DNA of 64,000 nt from Tilletia caries (taxonomy: Eukaryota; Basidiomycota; Exobasidiomycetes; Tilletiales; Tilletiaceae). The notes under the pieces were generated by a model. It saw nothing but the letters and a program-made list of their open reading frames with translations. It ran no database searches and had not been told where the DNA came from. The translations under genes were made by a program, and so were the position numbers. The stretch's first letter is position 1, and each line of letters begins with the position of its first letter. This document shows, in pieces, positions 1 to 9,637 of this stretch. The stretch is taken from contig JALUTQ010000001.1 in NCBI GenBank assembly GCA_032718865.1, forward strand, positions 1,860,001 to 1,924,000. Direction: 5' to 3'.

Positions 1-69
1 TGTAATTTGAACATGAGTAAGGTGAACAAATCCGACTGCGCTCGAGCCAGGGACTTTACCAATGCTCAC

Positions 70-142
70 CTTCTTTCACATGGTCCACCTCCATAAGCTT
101 GGCCGGTGCGATACCGTCGACGTATGCGGTGTCGGGGTCCAT
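70..142 (-). other. possible first exon of an unidentified gene running off the left edge
   Basis: On the minus strand an ATG at 142 opens a 24-codon reading frame (begins MDPDTAYVDG, ends DHVKE) that meets a good 5' splice site, GTGAGC, at 69. The acceptor would lie beyond the window. I do not recognise the protein. The first MITE target duplication ends only 9 bp upstream of this ATG, so if the gene is real the MITE sits in its 5' leader. It could also be another gene fragment of the kind that fills the next 4 kb. Confidence 0.3.
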
Positions 143-150
143 GACTATTG

Positions 151-158
151 ACTACTAG
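151..158. repeat. left target-site duplication of MITE 1
   Basis: ACTACTAG, identical to 930-937. It directly abuts the left terminal inverted repeat. Confidence 0.85.
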
Positions 159-929
159 TAAGGAAGAGCACGGAGTGCCCCGGAATTTCCGCACTCCGGG
201 GAGGACCTCCGCAGCAATTCCGGGGCCTCTCAGGGCATTCCGCATTCCGGTTAAATTACTCTTCTTTCGGGCGCAGAGCTCCGTATTCCGGGGAAAGATT
301 CAAATTCGTACATCTGGAATTCCGGCTTCCGTCAAAATTTAGGCTTTGATCAATTTTCGATTCCGCATTCCGCAGCTCCCGGAATGCGGAATCTCGCCGG
401 ATTCCGGGACTCTCCTCCGCAGTCGCAAGATCATATGAAAACGAGTCGACCCCTTTCTAAATCGGCTTTGTACTCGTCCACAGTCTACATTGAAGCTCTG
501 CATTGGCCATTTGATGCCTCACTCGCGTCCATTTGCTCCTCTTCAAGCCTCATGTGTCCTGTTGAGACCACAAGACTGGGTCTCCTCATATGTGAAACTC
601 GCCGGAGAGTCTCATTGATAAATGAAACCCCGAATGAGACCCCACATCACGTGACCCCCCGGAATCTCCCGGAATCCGGCGGAATTTCGGGAGAATGAGC
701 TTGTCTGACCACAGATTCCGCATTCCGCAAGAAAAGTTACGGCCAAAGCAAGATCTATTCCGCATTCCGGCTGAGCGGTACCAGGAAATTCCGGCTTCCT
801 GCTTAAAAGGACTAAACTGACAAAAATTGAAAATTAGCATTCCGGGTTCCGGGTACCGCCGGAACTCTGCCCGGAGTGCCCCGGAATTCCTGCAAACCCA
901 TTCCGGGGTCTACTCCGTGCTCTTCCTTA
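159..929. mobile_element. hAT-type MITE (non-autonomous DNA transposon), copy 1
   Basis: A 771-bp element bounded by 18-bp perfect terminal inverted repeats, TAAGGAAGAGCACGGAGT at 159-176 and its reverse complement at 912-929. It is flanked by an exact 8-bp direct repeat, ACTACTAG, at 151-158 and 930-937. An 8-bp target duplication with ends fitting the YARNG pattern is typical of the hAT superfamily. The interior has no transposase frame. It is packed with the short motif ATTCCG/CGGAAT in both orientations, like the subterminal transposase-binding repeats of hAT elements. The intact target duplication suggests the insertion is not very old. Confidence 0.85.
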
Positions 930-937
930 ACTACTAG
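930..937. repeat. right target-site duplication of MITE 1
   Basis: ACTACTAG, identical to 151-158. It directly abuts the right terminal inverted repeat. Confidence 0.85.
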
Positions 938-1225
938 AGGACAGAGATGGGAAAGTATGAGGACGGAGGCCCCCCTTATATACCTCTGGTCGTGCGTGCA
1001 CTCACCAAGTGTGACCCACGATGATCGATGCTTGCGGATTTGTCTTCGGCCTCAGAGGAGAAAGAGGGTGGTGACTAGTGAGGATGTGGAATCCTGGGTG
1101 CAGCAAGAAGAGATGGGAGATGCCTATGACGCTTGGTGGACCCTGGAAGAACGTCGTAGCAGAGCAAGCGGGTAACGTACCTTGCTGAAGTCGATGAGCA
1201 CACGTCTTTCCACAAGCACCATCAC

Positions 1226-1342
1226 CAACCGGCCGGACTTGAGGGTGAAGGGTCCGCCGAACTTGAGCACCTGGGAGCGCAGGGAGAGCTCGATGTACGC
1301 CTTCTGGAGGGCCTCGAGGGGAGCGTCGGTAGCGGTAGACAT
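1226..1342 (-). pseudogene. URA5: orotate phosphoribosyltransferase, first-exon fragment
   Basis: The minus-strand frame from the ATG at 1342 reads like the N-terminus of orotate phosphoribosyltransferase, the pyrimidine-synthesis enzyme that makes OMP from orotate and PRPP. It has the helix LQKAYIELSLRSQVLKFG and the family motif FTLKSGR. The next expected motif, SPYFFNAG, is nowhere in 1-1226 on this strand. The frame stays open past LKSGR and meets GTACGT near 1184, but those residues do not fit the family. A GTG donor at 1225 would fit better. Either the rest of the gene lies beyond the left edge behind an intron of more than 1.2 kb that contains the MITE, or this is a first-exon relic. 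The neighbouring relics favour the second reading. Confidence 0.6.
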
Positions 1343-1419
1343 AATTATTTGCAATTCGCTGAGTGAGTTCGTTGTCGCTGCCATCTTCCCGCTCCCACCT
1401 TTCTTCGCGTCAAACTCAG

Positions 1420-1753
1420 CTCGTTACGGCCGAGAGACAAAAATTCTGGGACCCGGCGAACGTTCTTGGCATCGACGAGGTCGGCGGTAGCGAGGACGGT
1501 GTTGAAGGTGTCCTGCGAGTGAGCTTCAACCGCCCGCCTGTCAACGCCTGGCACGATGCGTGAGTATCTCTTTTGCTTTGAAGCTCGCCGTTGATTGCTC
1601 TGGGGGCAGGTCCATTGCTGAACTCGTTCTCTGTCTGTAAATACAGGATGTGGAGAGAGCTTCACAAGCTCTTCGACACCATCAGCACAGACAACAACGT
1701 CGCCGTCGTCGTCTTGAGTGGCGAGGGCCGAGCCTTCACCGCCGGTCTTGACC
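1420..1753 (+). pseudogene. peroxisomal dienoyl-CoA isomerase-like (crotonase family), N-terminal piece
   Basis: Two exons (up to 1559, and 1647-1753) encode the front of an enoyl-CoA hydratase/isomerase of the delta3,5-delta2,4-dienoyl-CoA isomerase type, a beta-oxidation enzyme for unsaturated fatty acids. Visible motifs are FNRPPVNAW, then WRELHKLFDTIST and AVVVLSGEGRAFTAGLD, the start of the CoA/oxyanion region. No in-frame ATG is present in the first exon. The frame opens upstream without one, so the true 5' end is missing. After AGLD at 1753 the sequence passes through a GTGAGT donor straight into a Did2/CHMP1 segment. The C-terminal half resumes at 2813. About 80 residues of the crotonase middle, including the glycine-rich oxyanion loop, are absent. 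Confidence 0.7.
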
Positions 1754-1781
1754 GTGAGTCCTTCCCGCGCGGCCCCTGCAG

Positions 1782-2704
1782 TTCACAGCCAAGTCCCTCC
1801 AGCGACAGGCAAAGAAGGCAGCCAAGGACGAGGTCGCCGAGAAGGCAAAGCTGAAGAAGGTATGCAATCCCCTCCCCTGCCCCTCTCCTCTTGTGTACCT
1901 GTGGCTGATAAACCCGGCCTCTTTCCCACTCACCACCAGAGGCCCTCGCACAAGGAAATACCGAAGGCGCCCGTATCTACGCGTCCAATGCGATCCGGAA
2001 GAAGAACGAGTCGCTGAACCTGCTTCGCCTGGGAAGTCGGATCGACGCCGTTAGTTCCCGGGTCGAGACTGCTGTCACGATGCGCCAGGTCACGGGCAGC
2101 ATGACCAGCGTCGTTAAAGGGATGGATAGGGCGATGTAGAGTATGAATCTGAATAGCGTGCGTACTCTCACTCTTCTCCTTTTGCCTTGACCTCTGGAAC
2201 TCACATCAAGCTCTTGAACCCCACCATATACAGATCGCGCTGGTCATGGACAAGTTCGAAAACCAATTTGAAGACATGGACGCCCAAACATCCTACATGG
2301 AAGGCGCGATCTCCCAACAATCCGCCCAAACAACACCCTTGGACCAAGTCGACCTCCTCATGCAACAAGTCGCAGACGAGAACGGGATCGAGATCAAACA
2401 GCGCGTCGGGGAGGTGGACCTGGTGGTCGGGAAGGTGGCCGCGCTGAGTCCCGCGGCGCAGCAGGAGCAGGCGGAGAAGGAGAGGGAGGAGAGGAAGTTG
2501 ATTGCGGAGGGGTCGGAGGTGGGACCGAGCTCGGGTGTGGGCGCGGGCGCGGGTTCTGGGGCTGCGCCTGCTGCGGCCGCTGCGGCGGGGCCATCTTCGA
2601 CTGCGCGGTCTGGGGACGAAGACTCCCGGCTTGCGGGCAGGTCATTGAATTCTGGCCCCTCCCGAACCCTGCTGGCACGCCCTTCTTTCGAGGCTGAGGC
2701 TGTC
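1782..2704 (+). pseudogene. DID2: ESCRT-III Did2/Vps46 (CHMP1) core, nested in the isomerase gene
   Basis: Three exons (1782-1859, 1942-2157, 2234 to about 2704) read as CHMP1/Did2, an ESCRT-III subunit that recruits Vps4 at endosomes. Matching motifs are [37 protein letters not shown] and MDKFENQFEDMDAQTSYMEG, then the conserved DLLMQQVADENG. The first exon (start Met and about 10 residues) is absent. An in-frame TAG lies at 2137-2139 where the family has a glutamate codon. The C-terminal MIM helix that binds Vps4 is degraded to EDSRLAGR. It lies between two halves of a dienoyl-CoA isomerase gene, with both junctions inside intron-like sequence. A functional Did2 is unlikely here. A nested or recombined pseudogene, or an assembly chimera, are the main readings. 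Confidence 0.75.
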
Positions 2705-2812
2705 GATCCGGGTGAGTGGTGGGGCGTCTTCTCTTTCTCTTCTTTGTGTAGGTTTCAGTACCTTCTTTATCCTGAATCTCTTCTCTTTGATCGGTACGAC
2801 GTACGGATGTAG

Positions 2813-3474
2813 GAAGTAGAGTGAGTACCCTCGCCCCTAACCTTCTCATCTACGTCCGTTGCCCTGCACCTAACCACCACCACCCCTTTCCATCTACAGC
2901 ATCGGTCTCGCAGCGGACATCGGCACCCTCCAACGATTCCCCAAGACGGTAGGTAACGACTCCCTCGCCCGCGAACTGGCATACTCAGCCCGAACATTCG
3001 ACGCCCGCGAGGCGCTCGCCATCGGCTTCGTCAGCAAAGTGACCGAGCAAGGTCAAACCGCTGTCGTCGGTGAGCAATCTTCTTTTACTCCTCCCAATGC
3101 TTCTTTCTGAGGCTCGCCTTTTAACTCTTTCTCTAGCTGACCCCATTCCATTCCCATGCTATGTGGATTCTCTCAGCGGCGGCACTCTCCTTGGCCAAGG
3201 ACATCGCCTCCAAATCGCCCATCGCCGTCCAAAGCACGAAGGCGATCCTGCTCCACGCCCGGGACCCCCCCCGTCGACGCAGGCCTGGCCTTCACGGCCG
3301 CTTGGAACGCGGCCATGCTGCAGACGGAGGAGTGAGTTCTATTCTCTTCGCGACAAAGAGGAGCGTGTTCAAGCTGACCTCAATTGGGACGACCTCCTCC
3401 TCTCCATTGATAGTATTCAGATCGCAACTCAGGCTGTGATGGCGAAGCAGAAGCCTGCCTTCTCCAAGTTGTAG
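2813..3474 (+). pseudogene. peroxisomal dienoyl-CoA isomerase-like, C-terminal piece
   Basis: The isomerase resumes with an 8-nt exon (2813-2820), then exons 2900-3069, 3177-3331 and 3414-3474. Joined reading gives EVDIGLAADIGTLQR, then GNDSLARELAYSAR, AIGFVSKV and LAKDIASKSPIAVQSTKAIL, all typical of dienoyl-CoA isomerase. The last residues are AFSKL followed by a stop, a peroxisomal PTS1 signal. A run of eight C (3265-3272) shifts the frame by one. With seven C the expected VDAGLAFTAAWNAAM follows, so there is a frameshift or a homopolymer error. Together with the piece at 1420-1753 this was one gene, now missing its centre. Confidence 0.7.
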
Positions 3475-3877
3475 TCGCATAATGTACTCCATCCTTATGT
3501 GTTCGTGGAACCGCTCGTTGAACCTCATCGATGTCTCATGCTCATGTTCCCAATCCCCATGGGATGCGGAAGATCGTATGAATGGTGGGTCAATGTGTAG
3601 AGAGGGAAGCAAGTTACGCTGATACTATGCGTGTATGTATTTGGATAGGATAGAAGTGGGGGCAAGAAGGGGGGAAGAGCACGCAGAGACTGTGGTGAGA
3701 TGTGTATGTATGAGAAGCGACCTGGGCCCGATTACATGGTACGAAGTTGGCCCGGGTCATTCAGACGTTCTTGCGATGTTCAGGCCGGTGATCCGTCTCG
3801 TGGTCGACGTCTGTTCAGAGTTAAGAGAGGGTGGAGAGGGTCAGTTTATTACTTCTCTTCAGGATCAGCTCGAGGGT
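3475..3877. other. no supported gene
   Basis: This stretch lies between the 3' end of the isomerase relic and the cation-efflux relic on the other strand. It contains only short frames without recognisable motifs. It probably contains 3' untranslated sequence of the isomerase relic. Confidence 0.4.
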
Positions 3878-4000
3878 TCACGCACGGATGAAAGCACGCT
3901 CGACCATGAGCAGGTCCTCGATGCGGTCTTGGAGGTCCTGCGAGATGTCGTGCGACAGCCAGAGAGGTGTCTGGGGATGCATGACAAGGTCGACTTCGAC
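3878..4000 (-). pseudogene. cation diffusion facilitator (cation efflux) transporter, truncated last exon
   Basis: On the minus strand an acceptor CCCGCCAG at 4001 opens an exon that reads VEVDLVMHPQTPLW, then SHDISQDLQDRIEDL and VERAF. This is the conserved cytosolic C-terminal domain of fungal CDF metal transporters. The family normally continues with a histidine-rich stretch (AFVHVDYE). Here the frame ends three residues after AF, at 3878. No transmembrane helices of a CDF protein can be found upstream. Only this exon survives, so I call it a gene fragment. Confidence 0.65.
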
Positions 4001-4959
4001 CTGGCGGGCAGAGGAGAGTGTGGGGCGAGGTTGAAGGCGCCGAGTCGGAGGGGCGGCGCCAAGTTCCGAGCCTGCTTTGTAGGGTCGAATGCCTCGGTAA
4101 AAAGGGTGAGCACGTATGTCTGCATATAGTAAGAACGACAGAAACCCAATGTACTCACGCTCGACAACGCCCTCCCAAAGCGCATCCTGCTCTGTCCTTC
4201 TCAGATTCACGACGCGCCGGGTCGTTCCCCAGCGCACAGACAATGGAGACGCGTCAGATGACGGGCAGAGCACGATGGAGCAAGGGCACACTCACCTGGA
4301 TGGTATGCTTTGGTTGTTGTGGTCAGGATATCGCCCCACTCCGCGAACCCGTTCTCGCCGTTCTTCTCGCGCGTCTTCTCCTCAGGCGCGACGCGTTCCA
4401 GCACAAAGAAAAATAGCCGGTGATAACTGGTGAGCAAGGGAACGTGACGCGTCGAATTTGCACTGAAAAACTCACTATGCCTCGCCGATGAGCTGCATGT
4501 CTCCGGACTCGATACCGTTGTGGACCACCTGCAAAGGCGAAAAGAAAGAGGATGTCAGCATGAACTCCCATGTGTGCATACATGCGCATACAAAGCATCA
4601 CAAAACTCACAGTCTGATTGGCGGTCTCAAGGCTTTAAGTGCACGCCTGCAAACTCGTGAGCTGGTTGTTGATCGACTGGTTGAAGAAGACTGGCGGTGG
4701 GGTGCTTGAGGAGGAGGATGCCAATGTGTGGATTCGACCGATGTGAGCTCAGGGGAGCGTGCATGTGATGACTTGTAGAAGGACTGTGTCGAGGTGATGG
4801 GGAGCGTGATTGGATGAATAATGCGATGGACTGGGGCGGCGGGAGAAGAGGTGAGCGCGGGCGAGTGAGTGAGAGAGTGAGTGGCTAGTGGCTTTCGGGT
4901 CGCTCGAGCTGATCCTTAGCTGGCTTGAGCTCATCCAGCATCTGAGATCACCATCACCA
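4001..4959. other. exon-like scraps on the minus strand, gene unidentified
   Basis: Minus-strand pieces with plausible splice signals occur around 4610-4480 (reads VVHNGIESGDMQLIGEA after a TTTGCAG acceptor) and 4437-4290 (reads FVLERVAPEEKTREKNG, then GFAEWGDILTTTTKAYHP before a GTGAG donor). A frame upstream (about 4710-4610) has an in-frame TAA. I cannot assign a family. They look like parts of one small gene that has decayed. The repeat array begins at 4960. Confidence 0.3.
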
Positions 4960-7900
4960 GGTAGAATTCGTATGGTGACGGCTGGGACCGAGATGATCAT
5001 GATCAAAGTAAAGACGCCCTATACGCCGGTCACCACCGCTTGGTCAACAAAGCAGCACATCACCATGATTGGATAGCAAAGGAAGTGGTTACCAAGCTGG
5101 GACCAGCTGACAAGCTGATGGTTCCTTTCCTATCCGCCGCCGCAGAAATTTAAGGAGGATAGTTGAGCAAGCTCTCTGCTGTAGCTGACGGCCAATAGGA
5201 CACTGTAATAGGTGAATACTCTCCCTCACTCCCTCCAACTGTCCGTCCTCTCCACGACTACTGATCAAACACCTTTCTTTCAACAGCTTCGCAATCCACA
5301 TCTCTTCTCTGCCCTTCCTGTGCTGTGCGCGTGTCGCGAATCGGCGTCTGACGGCCGACAGTGCGTGTGTTTGGACCATACATGGTGAGTAAGCGTCCTA
5401 ACCGTGGCTCAGAAATCTTTCAATGTCACTGATTCTGCTTCCCCTATTTCTCTACCTCGAACAGGTCTGCATGCTCGGCTCTCAGGCGCCCAACGTCCTC
5501 AGACTCGTTCTCGTTCGTGAGTGAGCAGAAGTTGTGGTTTTTGGCCGCATGTAGTCTGTTGTCTGATGTGTCGGCACTGATCAATTCCACACCACTTCCT
5601 CCCGTCTAAACAGTGCGCACACAACGATATCGAAGCTTCAACGTTCAGGGAAATTTTTCTATTCAGAGTGCGGATGCTATGAGTGATGACAGACTGATGT
5701 CCTTACTTTTTTGAGGTTGAGCCATTGAGCAGATTGCATACGTTGTACGCAATATGGTCGACGTTGCCCACGTCCCACACGCGGTACACTCGCACACTCG
5801 CATGGCACTATTGGTGAATGACGGCTCATTTTCTTCCAGATCACAGCATAGCACCATACATGATCCTTTTGCGCGCCGTCTGCATCTGCTACGCTGGCTT
5901 CGGCTGACTGCTTTTCTGATCCTGTTCCCTGCTGATGTCTCCAAATTCCACTTCCGATGTCTTATTCTCTCTCGATGTCTTATTCCCTCAGGGCTTACCA
6001 AGCTCAATCAGGATTCAGGACGCCTACCTAAAGGTAGAATTCGTATGGTGACGGCTGGGACCGAGATGATCATGATCAAAGTAAAGACGCCCTATACGCC
6101 GGTCACCACCGCTTGGTCAACAAAGCAGCACATCACCATGATTGGATAGCAAAGGAAGTGGTTACCAAGCTGGGACCAGCTGACAAGCTGATGGTTCCTT
6201 TCCTATCCGCCGCCGCAGAAATTTAAGGAGGATAGTTGAGCAAGCTCTCTGCTGTAGCTGACGGCCAATAGGACACTGTAATAGGTGAATACTCTCCCTC
6301 ACTCCCTCCAACTGTCCGTCCTCTCCACGACTACTGATCAAACACCTTTCTTTCAACAGCTTCGCAATCCACATCTCTTCTCTGCCCTTCCTGTGCTGTG
6401 CGCGTGTCGCGAATCGGCGTCTGACGGCCGACAGTGCGTGTGTTTGGACCATACATGGTGAGTAAGCGTCCTAACCGTGGCTCAGAAATCTTTCAATGTC
6501 ACTGATTCTGCTTCCCCTATTTCTCTACCTCGAACAGGTCTGCATGCTCGGCTCTCAGGCGCCCAACGTCCTCAGACTCGTTCTCGTTCGTGAGTGAGCA
6601 GAAGTTGTGGTTTTTGGCCGCATGTAGTCTGTTGTCTGATGTGTCGGCACTGATCAATTCCACACCACTTCCTCCCGTCTAAACAGTGCGCACACAACGA
6701 TATCGAAGCTTCAACGTTCAGGGAAATTTTCTATTCAGAGTGCGGATGCTATGAGTGATGACAGACTGATGTCCTTACTTTTTTGAGGTTGAGCCATTGA
6801 GCAGATTGCATACGTTGTACGCAATATGGTCGACGTTGCCCACGTCCCACACGCGGTACACTCGCACACTCGCATGGCACTATTGGTGAATGACGGCTCA
6901 TTTTCTTCCAGATCACAGCATAGCACCATACATGATCCTTTTGCGCGCCGTCTGCATCTGCTACGCTGGCTTCGGCTGACTGCTTTTCTGATCCTGTTCC
7001 CTGCTGATGTCTCCAAATTCCACTTCCGATGTCTTATTCTCTCTCGATGTCTTATTCCCTCAGGGCTTACCAAGCTCAATCAGGATTCAGGACGCCTACC
7101 TAAAGGTAGAATTCGTATGGTGACGGCTGGGACCGAGATGATCATGATCAAAGTAAAGACGCCCTATACGCCGGTCACCACCGCTTGGTCAACAAAGCAG
7201 CACATCACCATGATTGGATAGCAAAGGAAGTGGTTACCAAGCTGGGACCAGCTGACAAGCTGATGGTTCCTTTCCTATCCGCCGCCGCAGAAATTTAAGG
7301 AGGATAGTTGAGCAAGCTCTCTGCTGTAGCTGACGGCCAATAGGACACTGTAATAGGTGAATACTCTCCCTCACTCCCTCCAACTGTCCGTCCTCTCCAC
7401 GACTACTGATCAAACACCTTTCTTTCAACAGCTTCGCAATCCACATCTCTTCTCTGCCCTTCCTGTGCTGTGCGCGTGTCGCGAATCGGCGTCTGACGGC
7501 CGACAGTGCGTGTGTTTGGACCATACATGGTGAGTAAGCGTCCTAACCGTGGCTCAGAAATCTTTCAATGTCACTGATTCTGCTTCCCCTATTTCTCTAC
7601 CTCGAACAGGTCTGCATGCTCGGCTCTCAGGCGCCCAACGTCCTCAGACTCGTTCTCGTTCGTGAGTGAGCAGAAGTTGTGGTTTTTGGCCGCATGTAGT
7701 CTGTTGTCTGATGTGTCGGCACTGATCAATTCCACACCACTTCCTCCCGTCTAAACAGTGCGCACACAACGATATCGAAGCTTCAACGTTCAGGGAAATT
7801 TTCTATTCAGAGTGCGGATGCTATGAGTGATGACAGACTGATGTCCTTACTTTTTTGAGGTTGAGCCATTGAGCAGATTGCATACGTTGTACGCAATATG

Positions 7901-9249
7901 GTCGACGTTGCCCACGTCCCACACGCGGTACACTCGCACACTCGCATGGCACTATTGGTGAATGACGGCTCATTTTCTTCCAGATCACAGCATAGCACCA
8001 TACATGATCCTTTTGCGCGCCGTCTGCATCTGCTACGCTGGCTTCGGCTGACTGCTTTTCTGATCCTGTTCCCTGCTGATGTCTCCAAATTCCACTTCCG
8101 ATGTCTTATTCTCTCTCGATGTCTTATTCCCTCAGGGCTTACCAAGCTCAATCAGGATTCAGGACGCCTACCTAAAGGTAGAATTCGTATGGTGACGGCT
8201 GGGACCGAGATGATCATGATCAAAGTAAAGACGCCCTATACGCCGGTCACCACCGCTTGGTCAACAAAGCAGCACATCACCATGATTGGATAGCAAAGGA
8301 AGTGGTTACCAAGCTGGGACCAGCTGACAAGCTGATGGTTCCTTTCCTATCCGCCGCCGCAGAAATTTAAGGAGGATAGTTGAGCAAGCTCTCTGCTGTA
8401 GCTGACGGCCAATAGGACACTGTAATAGGTGAATACTCTCCCTCACTCCCTCCAACTGTCCGTCCTCTCCACGACTACTGATCAAACACCTTTCTTTCAA
8501 CAGCTTCGCAATCCACATCTCTTCTCTGCCCTTCCTGTGCTGTGCGCGTGTCGCGAATCGGCGTCTGACGGCCGACAGTGCGTGTGTTTGGACCATACAT
8601 GGTGAGTAAGCGTCCTAACCGTGGCTCAGAAATCTTTCAATGTCACTGATTCTGCTTCCCCTATTTCTCTACCTCGAACAGGTCTGCATGCTCGGCTCTC
8701 AGGCGCCCAACGTCCTCAGACTCGTTCTCGTTCGTGAGTGAGCAGAAGTTGTGGTTTTTGGCCGCATGTAGTCTGTTGTCTGATGTGTCGGCACTGATCA
8801 ATTCCACACCACTTCCTCCCGTCTAAACAGTGCGCACACAACGATATCGAAGCTTCAACGTTCAGGGAAATTTTTCTATTCAGAGTGCGGATGCTATGAG
8901 TGATGACAGACTGATGTCCTTACTTTTTTGAGGTTGAGCCATTGAGCAGATTGCATACGTTGTACGCAATATGGTCGACGTTGCCCACGTCCCACACGCG
9001 GTACACTCGCACACTCGCATGGCACTATTGGTGAATGACGGCTCATTTTCTTCCAGATCACAGCATAGCACCATACATGATCCTTTTGCGCGCCGTCTGC
9101 ATCTGCTACGCTGGCTTCGGCTGACTGCTTTTCTGATCCTGTTCCCTGCTGATGTCTCCAAATTCCACTTCCGATGTCTTATTCTCTCTCGATGTCTTAT
9201 TCCCTCAGGGCTTACCAAGCTCAATCAGGATTCAGGACGCCTACCTAAA
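4960..9249 (+). repeat. four-copy tandem array of a 1,072/1,073-bp unit
   Basis: Four head-to-tail units start at 4960, 6033, 7105 and 8177, each beginning GGTAGAATTCGTATGGTGAC and ending CTACCTAAA. By eye they are identical except for a T run: AAATTTTTCT in copies 1 and 4, AAATTTTCT in copies 2 and 3. Each unit carries, on the plus strand, three intron-like spans: GTGAATACTC to TTTCAACAG, GTGAGTAAGCG to CGAACAG, and GTGAGTGAGC to TCTAAACAG (in copy 1 about 5212-5287, 5381-5465 and 5520-5613). Frames between them are short and unrecognised. The array could be a multiplied transcription unit or gene relic. The near identity points to recent amplification or homogenisation. Confidence 0.9.
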
Positions 9250-9637
9250 GGCCTACGACAGTCGACACGCGCGAATCTCGATGCTGGATTTGAGAGGATG
9301 GGAGGACGGGAAGAAGAGGATGTGGTTGCCTCCTTCTTCCAGCATTGTTGACCATCGTCTCCCACCATCCTCACTTCATCTCTACTCTCTGGCACTCTGC
9401 AGGCCAGGGGCGATGATAGCTCAAAGGGAAGTCATGCATTTGGACTTGCGAGCTGATTTAACATCCGGCATCCCTATCCTTCCCATTAGCCCGCAGCTAG
9501 ACCTATACATGGCGTCGAGTCGATCGATTACAATTTACATGCGAGAAAGAGCGGGCGATCGTAGAAGAGAGAAGGTGAAGAGAGATGGAGATCAAGATTC
9601 AGAACAAAAGCAAGTGAGCAACTGCTTGATGTTGGAG
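9250..9637. other. no supported gene
   Basis: Unique sequence between the tandem array and the 3' end of the Crypton gene. It may contain the right boundary of the Crypton, but Cryptons lack terminal inverted repeats, so I cannot mark it. Confidence 0.4.

Noticed and set aside
4480..4710. DASH/Spc19-like kinetochore protein
   Set aside because: A short stretch with LETANQT suggested it, but an in-frame stop and no further agreement. I leave it unassigned.
4960..9249. CRISPR-like or rDNA array
   Set aside because: Units are 1,072 bp, contiguous, without spacers, and show no rRNA-like sequence.
5663..9351. repeated 114-, 131- and 96-codon frames in the tandem units as genes
   Set aside because: No family resemblance, they overlap each other on both strands and cross the intron-like spans. 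The spliced reading of the unit seems a better hypothesis.
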